56,404 bases of DNA from Burkholderiales bacterium (GTDB lineage Bacteria > Pseudomonadota > Gammaproteobacteria > Burkholderiales > SG8-39). Both the position numbers and the translations under genes were made by a program. Below the pieces are notes generated by a model that made no database searches, was not told the DNA's origin, and saw nothing but the letters and a program-made list of their open reading frames with translations. The DNA lies in assembly GCA_026417035.1 (NCBI GenBank), contig JAOAEA010000010.1, positions 1-56,404 of the forward strand, read 5' to 3'. Shown piece after piece: positions 15,930 through 24,960 of the stretch. How positions within the stretch are numbered: the first letter of the stretch is position 1; every line of letters begins with the position of its first letter.

Positions 15930-17014
15930 ACCCGGCGAAGACGATCGGCGAGCGGCTCGCCGAAGCGGGCGTGAGCCGGCGCGCGTTCCTCAAGTTCTGC
16001 ACGGCGCTCGCCTCGATGATGGCGCTCCCGCCAGCGGCGGGCCCGGCGATGGCGCAAGCGATCGCCACGCGAGAGCGCCCGTCGGTGATCTGGCTGCCCT
16101 TCCAGGAGTGCACCGGCTGCACCGAGTCGATCACGCGCTCGCACACGCCGACGCTCGAGAGCCTCATCTTCGACCTGGTGTCGCTCGACTACCAGGAGAC
16201 GCTCATGGCGGCCGCCGGCCACCAGGCCGAGGCGGTGCTCGCCGCGGCGATGAAGGAGAACTTCGGGAAATACCTCCTCATCGTGGACGGCTCGGTGCCG
16301 CTCGTCGAGGACGGCGCGTATTCGTGCACCGCCGGCAGGTCGAACCTCGCACTGCTGAAAGAGGCGGCGCAGGGCGCGGCCGCGATCATCTGCGTGGGCA
16401 CCTGCTCGTCGTACGGCGGCATCCCCAGGGCCGCCCCGAACCCGACGCAGGCGGTGCCGGTGAGCGCGGTGGTGAAGGACCGGCCGATCGTCAACGTGCC
16501 CGGCTGCCCGCCGATCCCCGTCGTGATCACCGGCGTGCTCGCGCACTACCTCACCTTCGGCAACCTCCCCGAGCTCGACCCGCTCGGCCGCCCCAAGGCG
16601 TTCTACGGCGAGACCATTCACGACCGCTGCTACCGCCGCCCGTTCTACGACCAGGGCCGGTTCGCCAAGACCTTCGACGACGAGGGCGCCCGCAGCGGCT
16701 GGTGCCTCTACGAGCTCGGCTGCAAGGGCCCGGTGACCTACAACGCCTGCGCGACGCTGAAGTGGAACGCGGGCACGAGCTTCCCGATCCAGTCCGGGCA
16801 CGGCTGCCTCGGCTGCTCCGAGCCCGACTTCTGGGACCGGGGGAGCTTCTACCGCCCGCTCGCCGCCGCCGACTGGGGCAGCGCGAAGACCGTCGGCGCC
16901 GCCGCCGCCGCGGGCGTCGCGCTCGGCGCCGCCGCGGCGTGGGCGGCGCGCCGGCGGCAGGACCGCTTCGTGAAGGAAGCGGCGGCGCCCGCGGACAGGA
17001 AACCGGAGGGCTGA
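15926..17014 (+). CDS. hynS: [NiFe] hydrogenase small subunit, Tat-exported (HynS type)
   Basis: The 362-residue iron-sulfur subunit starts with a twin-arginine signal, SRRAFLKF (17-24), followed by a hydrophobic stretch ending near AMA (41-43), so the enzyme faces the periplasm. The proximal cluster cysteines begin with CTGC (62-65). Later cysteines include CVGTCSSYGG, PGCPP, the HDRCYRR and CLYELGCKGP segments, CATLKWN and GCLGCSEPDFWD for the medial and distal clusters. A C-terminal hydrophobic helix (about 325-345) would anchor it in the membrane. It takes electrons from the NiFe subunit and passes them to Isp1/Isp2. It overlaps the HupH-domain gene by four bases. Confidence 0.93.
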   Translation: MNPAKTIGERLAEAGVSRRAFLKFCTALASMMALPPAAGPAMAQAIATRERPSVIWLPFQECTGCTESITRSHTPTLESLIFDLVSLDYQETLMAAAGHQAEAVLAAAMKENFGKYLLIVDGSVPLVEDGAYSCTAGRSNLALLKEAAQGAAAIICVGTCSSYGGIPRAAPNPTQAVPVSAVVKDRPIVNVPGCPPIPVVITGVLAHYLTFGNLPELDPLGRPKAFYGETIHDRCYRRPFYDQGRFAKTFDDEGARSGWCLYELGCKGPVTYNACATLKWNAGTSFPIQSGHGCLGCSEPDFWDRGSFYRPLAAADWGSAKTVGAAAAAGVALGAAAAWAARRRQDRFVKEAAAPADRKPEG

Positions 17015-17016
17015 AC

Positions 17017-17703
17017 ATGGATCTCCTCGCCTTCGCCCGCGGCCCGGGGATGCAGTGGGCCACCGCCATCTTCGTGGCGGGCGTCCTGTGGCGGCTCGTG
17101 GGCGTCGCGCTGCTGCGCCGCAAGCCCGACCTCTCGGCGCCGCGCGTCGCCGCGAAGTGGAAGGGCCTGCGCCTCATCGTGCTCCGCTCCTGGCCGCGCA
17201 AGGAGTTCCTGGGCGGCACCGCGTTCACCGAGGTGATGGGCTACGTCTTTCACATCGGGTTCCTGGTCGCGCTCTTCTTCTACCTGCCGCACGTGCTCTT
17301 CTTCGCCGACGTCGCCCAGGGGCTCCTCGGCGTCACGTTCAAGGGCGTCTTCGGCGTCGCGTGGCCGACGCTGCCCGGCGGGATCATCTACTTCGCGAGC
17401 GCGGTCTCGGTCGCCGCCCTGATCGCCGTCCTCGTCCACCGCCTGGTGAACCCGGTGAAGCGGCTGATCTCCAACTTCGACGACTACTTCAGCTGGTTCG
17501 TGACCATCGCGCCGATCGCGACCGGGATGGCCGCCTACAGCCACATCGGCGCGCCGTACCAGACGCTGCTCGCCCTGCACCTCCTCTCGGTCGAGCTGCT
17601 CATGGTCTGGTTCCCGTTCGGGAAACTGATGCACGCGTTCACCATCTTCGCCGCGCGCGGATCGACCGGCATGCTGTTCGAGCGCAAGGGGGCCACGCTA
17701 TGA
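17017..17703 (+). CDS. isp1: Isp1-type membrane haem b subunit (NarI/DsrM-like)
   Basis: The 228-residue protein has five predicted membrane helices (roughly 10-35, 68-95, 124-148, 157-175 and 184-210). Histidines inside or at helix ends (FHIGF, LVHRL, YSHIG, LHLLSVE, LMHAF) could bind b-type haem. The pattern resembles NarI and DsrM. It sits between the small subunit and an HdrD-like protein, exactly as isp1 does in the hynS-isp1-isp2-hynL operon of Thiocapsa. It probably carries electrons from the periplasmic hydrogenase across or into the membrane. It overlaps isp2 by four bases. Confidence 0.85.
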   Translation: MDLLAFARGPGMQWATAIFVAGVLWRLVGVALLRRKPDLSAPRVAAKWKGLRLIVLRSWPRKEFLGGTAFTEVMGYVFHIGFLVALFFYLPHVLFFADVAQGLLGVTFKGVFGVAWPTLPGGIIYFASAVSVAALIAVLVHRLVNPVKRLISNFDDYFSWFVTIAPIATGMAAYSHIGAPYQTLLALHLLSVELLMVWFPFGKLMHAFTIFAARGSTGMLFERKGATL

Positions 17704-19064
17704 GCGCCACGGCCGCGGACGAGAAGCATCCGCTCGAGCTCGAGGGGGCGCGCGTGTCGGTGAAGAAGCCCGAGGTGCGCTACGACGTGCAGGGCGAGAT
17801 GTCCGAGGCCGAGCGCGTCGCGCGCGCGATGCAGAACTTCGTGAAGGACTTCGGCCGGACCGCCGCGATCTACATGGAGTCGTGCATCCACTGCGGCATG
17901 TGCGCCGAGGCCTGCCACTTCCACCACGTCTCGGGCGACCCGCGGCACACGCCGATCTGGAAGCTCGAGCCGTTCAAGCAGGCCTACAAGCGCGAGTACG
18001 GCCCGTTCGCCTGGATCTACCGCACGCTCAACCTGAAGCCGAAGGTGACGGTGGCGGAGCTCGCCGAGTGGCAGGAGCTGCTCTACGACACCTGCACCGT
18101 CTGCGGCCGCTGCTCGCTCATCTGCCCGATGGGGATCGACATCGCGAGCCTGGTCTCGCAGGCGCGCCACGGGATGTTCCAGGCGGGCCTGGTCCCGCAC
18201 GAGCTGTGGGCGGTCGCGGAGCGCGGCGCGCGCGAAGGCAGCCCCCTGGGCGCGACGCCGAAAGTGTTCGCGGACCGCGTCGCATGGCTCGCGGACGACC
18301 ACGAGATCGACATCCCGCTCGACAAGCCGAAGGCCGACGTCGTGGTGACGATGTCCTCGATCGAGATCATGAAGTACCCCGACTCGATCGTCGCCACCGC
18401 GAGGATCCTGAACCGCCTCGGCGTCGACTGGACCTTCCGCACCGACGGCTACGAGGCGACCAACTTCGGCCTCCTTTCGGGCAACACCGCCTGGCAGAAG
18501 AAGATGACCATGAAGCTCATCGACGCCGCGATCGCCGCGGGCGCGAAGACCGTGGTGCTGCCGGAGTGCGGCCACGCCTACACGGCGCTGCGCTGGATGG
18601 GCGCGAACATGCTCGGCCGGCCGCTGCCGTTTGAGGTGCAGCACATCGCCGAGTTCCTCGCCGACAACATTCGCTCCGGGAAGCTGCGGCTGAAGAAGGT
18701 GGCGAAGAGCGTCACCTTCCACGACCCGTGCCAGATCGTGCGGCGCGGCGGCGCCGTCGAGGCGCCGCGCATCGTGCTCGAGGCGCTCGGCGTGGAGCTG
18801 CGCGAGATGGAGCCTGCCAAGGGGCTCAACTGGTGCTGCGGCGGGGGCGGCGGCGTCGTCACCATCCACCGCGCCGACCGGCTGCGGTACAAGGTGTACC
18901 AGCTCAAGATGGAGCAGATCGAGAAGACCGGCGCCGAGTTGGCGGTCACCACCTGCGCGAACTGCCGGCAGACGTTCGACGACGGCCAGGCGCACTTCAA
19001 GTCCGAGCGCGAGATGGGCAGCCTGCTCGAGCTCGTCGCGGAGAACCTGTCTGACGGCGAATGA
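17700..19064 (+). CDS. isp2: Isp2-type iron-sulfur protein (HdrD/DsrK-like, CCG domain)
   Basis: The 454-residue cytoplasmic protein has two N-terminal 4Fe-4S motifs, CIHCGMCAEAC (62-72) and CTVCGRCSLICP (about 127-138). The C-terminal half has HdrD-type cysteine-rich modules: a first one around LPECGHAY, and a complete one with FHDPC, the CCG motif in NWCCGGGGG and TCANC. Such CCG domains bind an unusual 4Fe-4S cluster that in heterodisulfide reductases handles disulfides. In Isp-type hydrogenases the partner substrate is not settled. It overlaps isp1 by four bases. Its 3' side (19065-19224) carries a CGCAGAG-type repeat before hynL. Confidence 0.88.
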   Translation: MSATAADEKHPLELEGARVSVKKPEVRYDVQGEMSEAERVARAMQNFVKDFGRTAAIYMESCIHCGMCAEACHFHHVSGDPRHTPIWKLEPFKQAYKREYGPFAWIYRTLNLKPKVTVAELAEWQELLYDTCTVCGRCSLICPMGIDIASLVSQARHGMFQAGLVPHELWAVAERGAREGSPLGATPKVFADRVAWLADDHEIDIPLDKPKADVVVTMSSIEIMKYPDSIVATARILNRLGVDWTFRTDGYEATNFGLLSGNTAWQKKMTMKLIDAAIAAGAKTVVLPECGHAYTALRWMGANMLGRPLPFEVQHIAEFLADNIRSGKLRLKKVAKSVTFHDPCQIVRRGGAVEAPRIVLEALGVELREMEPAKGLNWCCGGGGGVVTIHRADRLRYKVYQLKMEQIEKTGAELAVTTCANCRQTFDDGQAHFKSEREMGSLLELVAENLSDGE

Positions 19065-19224
19065 AAGGCTTCAACGCAGAGGCCGCAGAGGAAGCGGAGG
19101 GGCGCAGGGATGACACCTTGCGAGACTTGCCCGCACGGAGGTCGGGCCGCGGATCGCGCGGGACCGGTCGATGGCGGCCGGCGGTGCTTCGTGCCCTCCC
19201 GGTGACACCGTCGCGGAGACCCGA

Positions 19225-20997
19225 ATGAGCGCCAACACCCAGCGCGTCGTCGTCGATCCGGTGACCCGGATCGAGGGCCACCTGCGCATCGAGGCCGAGA
19301 TCGACGCGGACGGGCGCATTACCCGCGCCTCGAGCGCCGGCACGATGGTCCGCGGCATCGAGATCATCCTGCGCGGCCGCGATCCGCGCGACGCCTGGGC
19401 ATTCGCGCAGCGCATCTGCGGCGTGTGCACCCTCGTGCACGGCATCGCGTCGGTGCGCGCGGTCGAGGACGCGCTCAAGTACCGCATCCCGCCCAACGCC
19501 GAGCTCATCCGCAACCTGATGATCGGCGCGCAGTACGTGCACGACCACGTCATGCACTTCTACCACCTGCACGCGCTCGACTGGGTGGACGTGGTCTCGG
19601 CGCTCAAGGCCGACCCGAAGCAGACCTCGGCGCTCGCGCAGTCGATCTCCGCCCATGCGAAGAGCTCGCCGGGGTATTTCGCCGACGTGCAGGCGAAGCT
19701 GAAGCGCTTCGTCGAGGGCGGCCGGCTCGGCATCTTCGCGGGCGGCTACTGGGGAAGCCCGCTCTACCGGCTCCCGCCCGAGGCGAACCTGATGGCGGTG
19801 GCGCACTACCTCGAAGCGCTCGCCTGGCAGCGCGAGGTCGCGCAGCTCCATGCCATCTTCGGCGGGAAGAACCCGCACCCGAACTTCCTCGTGGGCGGGG
19901 TGCCGAGCGCGCTCAGCCTGAACCCGGCCGGCCAGGCGGGCCCGGCCGCCTTCCGGGGCGGCGAGGCGGCCACCGCGACGAACATTGTCGGCCTCGAGAG
20001 GGTGCAGGAGATCATCGCGGCCATGCGGTCGTTCGTGGACCAGGTGTACCTGCCCGACACGCTGGCGATCGCCTCCTTCTACAAGGACTGGTTCGCGATC
20101 GGCGAGGGCATCGGCAGCTTCATGACTTACGGCGAGTTCCCGTCGAAGTCGATCTTCGACACGTCGACGTTCATGATCCCGCGCGGCGTGATCCTCGACC
20201 GCAACCTCGCGAAAGTCGAGCCGGTGGATCTCCACGCCGCCGGCGAGATCGAGGAATACGTCGCGCACTCGTGGTACGACTACTCCGTCGGCAAGGACCG
20301 GGGCCTGCATCCCTACGCCGGGGAGACGACCCTCAAGTACTCCGGCCCGAAGCCGCCGTACGAGCACCTCGACGTGGACGCCTCCTACTCGTGGCTCAAG
20401 AGCCCGCGCTACAAGGGCCGGCCGGTCGAGGTCGGCCCGCTCGCGCGCGTGCTGATGCTCTACGCCACGGGGAACGCACAGGCGAAGGAGCTCGTCGACT
20501 ACGCCCTCGAGAAACTCGACGCGCCGATCGCGGCACTTTATTCCACCCTCGGCCGCACCGCGGCGCGCACGCTCGAGACGAAGATCATCGCCGACGCGAT
20601 GCAGGGCTGGTACGACGCGCTGATGGCGAACATCAAGGCCGGCGACCTGCGGACTTTCAACCCGGAGCTGTGGCACCCCTCGTCGTGGCCCAGGGAGGCG
20701 CGCGGCGCGGGCTTCATGGAAGCGCCGCGCGGCGCGCTCGGCCACTGGGTCGTCATCCGCGACGGGAAGATCGCCAACTACCAGGCGGTCGTGCCCTCCA
20801 CCTGGAACGCCGGGCCGCGCGACGCCAAGGGGCAGGACGGCCCTTACGAGGCGGCGCTCAAGGGCACGAAGCTCCTCGATCCGAAGGCGCCCCTCGAGAT
20901 CCTGCGCACGATCCACAGCTTCGACCCGTGCATCGCATGCGCGGTGCACCTGTTGACCCCGGATGGGAACGCGCTCGAGATCACGGTGACGCCCTGA
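19225..20997 (+). CDS. hynL: [NiFe] hydrogenase large subunit (HynL type)
   Basis: The 590-residue catalytic subunit binds the NiFe(CN)2CO centre. The two cysteine pairs are present: RICGVC (C65, C68) and DPCIAC (C569, C572) followed by AVH. Cleavage after H575 by a HyaD/HynD-type protease would remove the 15-residue tail LLTPDGNALEITVTP. The start DPVTRIEGHLRIE is canonical for the family. Being in one block with a Tat-signal small subunit and Isp1/Isp2, it should work in the periplasm as a respiratory (uptake) hydrogenase. No maturation genes (hypABCDEF, protease) lie in the window, so they must be elsewhere. Confidence 0.95.
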   Translation: MSANTQRVVVDPVTRIEGHLRIEAEIDADGRITRASSAGTMVRGIEIILRGRDPRDAWAFAQRICGVCTLVHGIASVRAVEDALKYRIPPNAELIRNLMIGAQYVHDHVMHFYHLHALDWVDVVSALKADPKQTSALAQSISAHAKSSPGYFADVQAKLKRFVEGGRLGIFAGGYWGSPLYRLPPEANLMAVAHYLEALAWQREVAQLHAIFGGKNPHPNFLVGGVPSALSLNPAGQAGPAAFRGGEAATATNIVGLERVQEIIAAMRSFVDQVYLPDTLAIASFYKDWFAIGEGIGSFMTYGEFPSKSIFDTSTFMIPRGVILDRNLAKVEPVDLHAAGEIEEYVAHSWYDYSVGKDRGLHPYAGETTLKYSGPKPPYEHLDVDASYSWLKSPRYKGRPVEVGPLARVLMLYATGNAQAKELVDYALEKLDAPIAALYSTLGRTAARTLETKIIADAMQGWYDALMANIKAGDLRTFNPELWHPSSWPREARGAGFMEAPRGALGHWVVIRDGKIANYQAVVPSTWNAGPRDAKGQDGPYEAALKGTKLLDPKAPLEILRTIHSFDPCIACAVHLLTPDGNALEITVTP

Positions 20998-21141
20998 CGG
21001 CCGGTCGGCCGCCGATGACCCGCGCCCCGGACGCGGGCCCGGCAGCGCGGTGCGAAACGCGCAAGCCACACCGAAGCGCCGCTCGCCGACGGCATTCGCC
21101 GGAGCGAAAGGCGCGTTTCCCGTCACGGGATGCGGAGATTC

Positions 21142-21165
21142 GCAAGGGGCTGCGGCCCCGCTTGC
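21142..21165 (+). terminator. Candidate hairpin downstream of hydrogenase operon
   Basis: GCAAGGGGC and GCCCCGCTTGC form a nine-pair stem with a one-base bulge and a short TGCG loop. No T-run follows, so termination is uncertain. It lies 145 bases after hynL and 45 bases before the V-type ATPase genes, a sensible place to separate the two operons. Confidence 0.3.
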
Positions 21166-21209
21166 ATCGACTCGCTGAGCCGGCGGCGGGACGCACGAGC
21201 GAGGAGGCG

Positions 21210-21530
21210 ATGGAAGACGCACTGAAGCGGCTGCTGGAGGCCGAGCGCCAGGCCGATGCCGAGGTCGCGCGCGCGAGCGCCGAGCGCGAGCGCACGATCG
21301 GCGAGGCGCTCGAGCAGGCGCGGCGCGCCGAGGCGCAGTTCGCCGCCGGGATCGCCGAGCTGCGCGCGCCCTACCTCAAGCAGGCCGAAGAGCGGGCGGC
21401 GACGGCGATCGCCGAGCTGCGCAAGAAGTACGACGAGCGCGGCCGGGCGCTGCGCGCGCAGGCCGAGGCGCGCGAGGCGGCCGCCGTCGATGCCGCGGTC
21501 GCGCTGCTCCTCGACCCGCAGCGCAACTGA
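21210..21530 (+). CDS. V/A-type ATPase subunit H (G-like peripheral stalk)
   Basis: The 106-residue protein is almost wholly coiled coil, rich in Ala, Glu and Arg, with heptad-like repeats (EAERQADAEVARASAERERT onward). This is the pattern of the small peripheral-stalk subunit (G/H) that pairs with subunit E. It opens the V-type ATPase cluster. A strong GAGGAGG lies just before the ATG at 21210, which decides the start over longer upstream frames. The function rests on position and coiled-coil character rather than a distinctive motif. Confidence 0.7.
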   Translation: MEDALKRLLEAERQADAEVARASAERERTIGEALEQARRAEAQFAAGIAELRAPYLKQAEERAATAIAELRKKYDERGRALRAQAEAREAAAVDAAVALLLDPQRN

Positions 21531-21541
21531 CGGGGGCGGCC

Positions 21542-22594
21542 GTGTTCCGCAGCGTCGGGCGTCCCTACCTCAACACGCGGGTGACGCTGATGTCCCGGCG
21601 GCTCGTCGGGCCGGGCATGGTCGAGAAAGCGATCGAGACGCCGCTCGCGGAGATCGAGCCCCTGCTCGCCGCGCTCGGGGCCGGGGCGCTCGCCGCCGCC
21701 GATACCGAGGAGCTGCCGCGCTTCATGGAGCAGCGCCGGCTCTCGATCCTCCTCGACGAGATCCTGGTGCTCGCGCGCCCCTGCAGCCGGCAGCACCGCG
21801 AGTTCCTGCTCTACTGGACGCACGCGCTCGAGCTCTTCAACCTGAAGGCGATCCTGCGCGGGCGGATCGCCGGCGAGCCCGCCGCGGCGATCCGCGGCGA
21901 GCTCCTCGACATGGGGCCGTTCGCGGCGCTGCCGCTCGAGGCGCTGCTGCGCGCCGACAGCGCCGCCGAGGTGCTGCGGCTGCTCGAGGCGACGCCGTTC
22001 GCGGAGCTCGCGACGCAGGCGCGGCGCGTGCTGGAACAGGGGCGCGACCTCTTCTTCCTCGACACGTCGTTCGACCGGCGCTTCTACAGCGGGCTCGCGA
22101 AACGCGCCGCGGTGCTCGAGACCATCGACCCGGCCGCGTTCCGGCGCCTGATGGCCGCGATCATCGACGGCACGAACCTCGTCTGGCTGCTGCGCTACCG
22201 CTTCGTCTACGGGCTCCCGCCCGCCGAGACCTACTACCTGCTGATCCCGGCGGGCTACGACCTCGTCGCCCGCCACCTGAAGCGGCTCACCGCGGCGGCC
22301 GGCGTGGCCGAAGCGGTCGCGGCGCTGCCGCGCCCGCTCGGCCGGCGCTTCCAGGGCGCCCTCGCGATCGACGAGGTCGCGCGGCGCGCCGACGCCAGCG
22401 TCCGCGCGGTGGCGCGCGAGGTGCTGCGGCGCTCGCCCTCGAGCTTCATCCGGGCGTTCGCGTACGTCCTGCTGCGCGCCGGCGACCTCATGGTGCTGCG
22501 CGGCGTCGTGAAGGCGAAGCAGCTCGGCCTGCCCGACGAGCTCGCGCGCGCGGCGCTTACCGGGCGCCGCCCCGCGGAGGCAGCCAGTGCTTAG
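21542..22594 (+). CDS. ntpC: V/A-type ATPase subunit C (V-ATPase d-like)
   Basis: The 350-residue protein resembles the funnel-shaped subunit that couples the central stalk to the membrane ring. Visible family features are the early TRVTLMSRRLV segment, ELFNLKAILRGRIAG, the RALEQ-like helix region, and a repeat of the same pattern with DGTNLVWLLRYRFVYGLPP. It starts with GTG eleven bases after the H subunit. Its stop is overlapped by the start of subunit I. Confidence 0.85.
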   Translation: MFRSVGRPYLNTRVTLMSRRLVGPGMVEKAIETPLAEIEPLLAALGAGALAAADTEELPRFMEQRRLSILLDEILVLARPCSRQHREFLLYWTHALELFNLKAILRGRIAGEPAAAIRGELLDMGPFAALPLEALLRADSAAEVLRLLEATPFAELATQARRVLEQGRDLFFLDTSFDRRFYSGLAKRAAVLETIDPAAFRRLMAAIIDGTNLVWLLRYRFVYGLPPAETYYLLIPAGYDLVARHLKRLTAAAGVAEAVAALPRPLGRRFQGALAIDEVARRADASVRAVAREVLRRSPSSFIRAFAYVLLRAGDLMVLRGVVKAKQLGLPDELARAALTGRRPAEAASA

Positions 22595-24500
22595 GCCACT
22601 CGCCATGCAGCACGTATCGCTGTGGCTCGTCCGCGAGGACGCGCCGGCGGCATCGCTCGCGCTCGCCGGGCTCGGGTCGTTCTGCCCGGACGCGGCCGAG
22701 GGCCTGAAGCTCGACCTGCCGGACGTGTCCGAGACGCGCTACCGCGACGTCTACCTCTCCGCGCGGAGCCGCCTCGACCGCATCGTCGCGTTCGCGGGCG
22801 TCACGCCGGAGGTGCGCATGCCGCCGGCGCCGCAGCCCGTGGCGCTCGCGCAGCTCGTCGAGCTCGACGCCCGGCTCGCCGAGATCTGGTCGGCGTGCTT
22901 CGAGCGCGCCGAGAAGCTGCGCGCGATCGAGGAGGCGCGCGCGCACATCGCGCAGCTCTCGGCCACGCTCGCCACCTTCGCGGACCTCGACGTCGACCTC
23001 GGCGCGCTCCTCGCCGAGCACCGCTTCCTCGACGTCCGGCTCGGCAGCCTGCCGGCGGCGAACGTCTCGCGCCTGCGCGAAGCGCTCGCGCTCGCGGGCT
23101 TCGTGATCGACGTGTTCGGCGAGTCCGAAGGCGCGGCGCGGGCGATCGTGGTGGGTCCGGCAGGCCACGAGGTGCAGATCGCCTCGCTCCTCGCCACCGC
23201 CGGCTGGCGCGGCATCGAGGTGCCGCCGGAGCTGCGCACGCACCCGGAGCGGGCGCGCGAGGACCTCGACCGCAGGCTCGCGGCGCTCGCCGCGGAGGAA
23301 AAGGCGGCACGCGAGGCGCGCGACGCGGTGTGGCACGCGCACTGGCAGGAGATCGAGGCGGCGGAGACGACGCTCGCGCTCGCCGCCCCGTACGCGGACC
23401 TCGTCGAGAAGGCCCTGCGCGGGCGCGGCGGGCTGACGCTCATCACCGGCTGGCTCCCGGCGCGCGACGCCGAAGCGCTCAGGGCCGCGCTCGCGGCGCG
23501 CCTGAAGCACCCTCATCTCCTCAAGCTGCGCGATCCCGAGCCCGGCGAGCGCAGCCTGGTGCCGTCGATCGTGCGCACGCCGCAGCTGCTCAAGGGATTC
23601 GCGACCCTCGTGCACACCTACGGCGTGCCGCGCTACGGCGAGATCGACCCGACGGCGCTCTTCGCGGTGTCGTTCGTGCTCATGTTCGGGATGATGTTCG
23701 GCGACGTCGGCCAGGGCGCGGTGCTGGCGGCGGCCGGCGCGTTCCTGCGCGGCCGGCTCGCCCCGGCGCGCGTGCTCGCGGTCGCCTGCGGTATCGCCTC
23801 GATGGCCTTCGGGTTCCTCTACGGCAGCGTCTTCGGCTACGAGGGCTGGATCCACCCGGTGTGGGTCGCGCCGCTCACCGACCCGCTGCGCATGCTAGCG
23901 GTGGCGGTGTTCTGGGGCATCGGCTTCATCGTGATCGCCTCACTCATCCGCGTGCACAACCTCTACGTCGAGCACGGCCTCGCGGCCGCGCTCTCCGACG
24001 CCGGCGGCGCGGCCGGGCTCGTCCTCTACCTCGGCGCCGTCATCGGGCTCGTCTCGGTGGCGCGCGGCGGCACGTTCGGCTACCTGCCGGCGGCGATGAT
24101 CGCGCTCGGCGCCGCGGCGATCTTCCGCCACGCGTTCCGCGAGCAGCAGGGCAAGCCCCCCGAGCGGGTGCTCGTGGCCGCCATCGAGACCTTCGAGGCG
24201 CTCATCGGCTTCTTCGCCAACACCCTTTCTTTCATGCGCGTCGGCGCGTTCAGCCTGAACCACGTCGCGCTCGCGGCCGCGGTGTTCGCCATCGCCGACA
24301 TGCTCGGCGGCGCGGCGAGCTGGGCGGCGATCGTCGTCGGCAACGTGTTCATCATGGTGCTCGAGGGGGCGATCGTCGCGATCCAGGCCCTGCGGCTCGA
24401 GTACTACGAGGGTTTCTCGCGCTTCTTCAGCGGCGACGGGCGGGAGTTCCACCCGCTCCTCCTGCGCGCCCACCGCAACAACCACCCAAAAGGAGCCTGA
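22587..24500 (+). CDS. ntpI: V/A-type ATPase subunit I (membrane stator, V-ATPase a-like)
   Basis: The 637-residue protein has a long soluble N-terminal half with coiled-coil arms (about 1-320) and a C-terminal half with seven to eight membrane helices. Conserved landmarks are VPRYGEIDPTALFAVSFVLMFGMMFGDVGQG and later NTLSFMRVGAFSLNHVAL, which contains the arginine that works against the rotor glutamate. I chose the GTG at 22587 because GGAGG lies six bases upstream; the ATG at 22605 lacks such a site. It overlaps subunit C. Confidence 0.92.
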   Translation: MLRPLAMQHVSLWLVREDAPAASLALAGLGSFCPDAAEGLKLDLPDVSETRYRDVYLSARSRLDRIVAFAGVTPEVRMPPAPQPVALAQLVELDARLAEIWSACFERAEKLRAIEEARAHIAQLSATLATFADLDVDLGALLAEHRFLDVRLGSLPAANVSRLREALALAGFVIDVFGESEGAARAIVVGPAGHEVQIASLLATAGWRGIEVPPELRTHPERAREDLDRRLAALAAEEKAAREARDAVWHAHWQEIEAAETTLALAAPYADLVEKALRGRGGLTLITGWLPARDAEALRAALAARLKHPHLLKLRDPEPGERSLVPSIVRTPQLLKGFATLVHTYGVPRYGEIDPTALFAVSFVLMFGMMFGDVGQGAVLAAAGAFLRGRLAPARVLAVACGIASMAFGFLYGSVFGYEGWIHPVWVAPLTDPLRMLAVAVFWGIGFIVIASLIRVHNLYVEHGLAAALSDAGGAAGLVLYLGAVIGLVSVARGGTFGYLPAAMIALGAAAIFRHAFREQQGKPPERVLVAAIETFEALIGFFANTLSFMRVGAFSLNHVALAAAVFAIADMLGGAASWAAIVVGNVFIMVLEGAIVAIQALRLEYYEGFSRFFSGDGREFHPLLLRAHRNNHPKGA

Positions 24501-24501
24501 A

Positions 24502-24945
24502 ATGCTCTTCCTCGTCGGATTGATGACCGCCGCCGTGGTCGGGATGATCGTCCTCGGCATCGCCCTCGAGCTCGGCCGCGGCCGGCTCGCCGCGCCGCCG
24601 CGGCTCCTGCGCGGCGCCGTGGCCGCCAACCTCGGGCTCTTCGCGCTCGCGCTCGCCGGCGTCGTGTTCCTCGGCGTCGGCGAAGTGGCGGCGCAGACGC
24701 CGGCGACCGCCGGCGCTGCCGAGGTGTCGATCGGCAAGGGCCTCGCGCTCATCGGGGTCGGCATCCCCACCGCGCTCGCCTCGATCGCGGCGGCGATCGC
24801 GCTCGGCCCGGTCGGCTCGTCGGCGCTCGCGGTGCTCGCGGAGAAGCCCGAGATGTTCGGCCGCACCCTCGTCTATCTCGGCCTCGCGGAGGGCATCGCG
24901 ATCTACGGCCTGGTCGTGAGCATCCTGATGCTCGGCCGGATCTGA
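24502..24945 (+). CDS. ntpK: V/A-type ATPase subunit K (rotor c subunit)
   Basis: The 147-residue proteolipid has four membrane helices. The last two, GLALIGVGIPTALASIAAAIALGP and LVYLGLAEGIAIYGLVVSILML, form a standard c-type hairpin with the ion-carrying glutamate in LAEGIAIYG. The first two helices lack a matching carboxylate, so only one ion site per protomer is expected. I see no glutamine like those that ligate sodium in Enterococcus NtpK, which favours protons as the coupling ion. It starts right after subunit I, with an AAAGGAG ribosome-binding site overlapping the end of that gene. Confidence 0.9.
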   Translation: MLFLVGLMTAAVVGMIVLGIALELGRGRLAAPPRLLRGAVAANLGLFALALAGVVFLGVGEVAAQTPATAGAAEVSIGKGLALIGVGIPTALASIAAAIALGPVGSSALAVLAEKPEMFGRTLVYLGLAEGIAIYGLVVSILMLGRI

Positions 24946-24960
24946 GGGGAGTAGTCGGCC

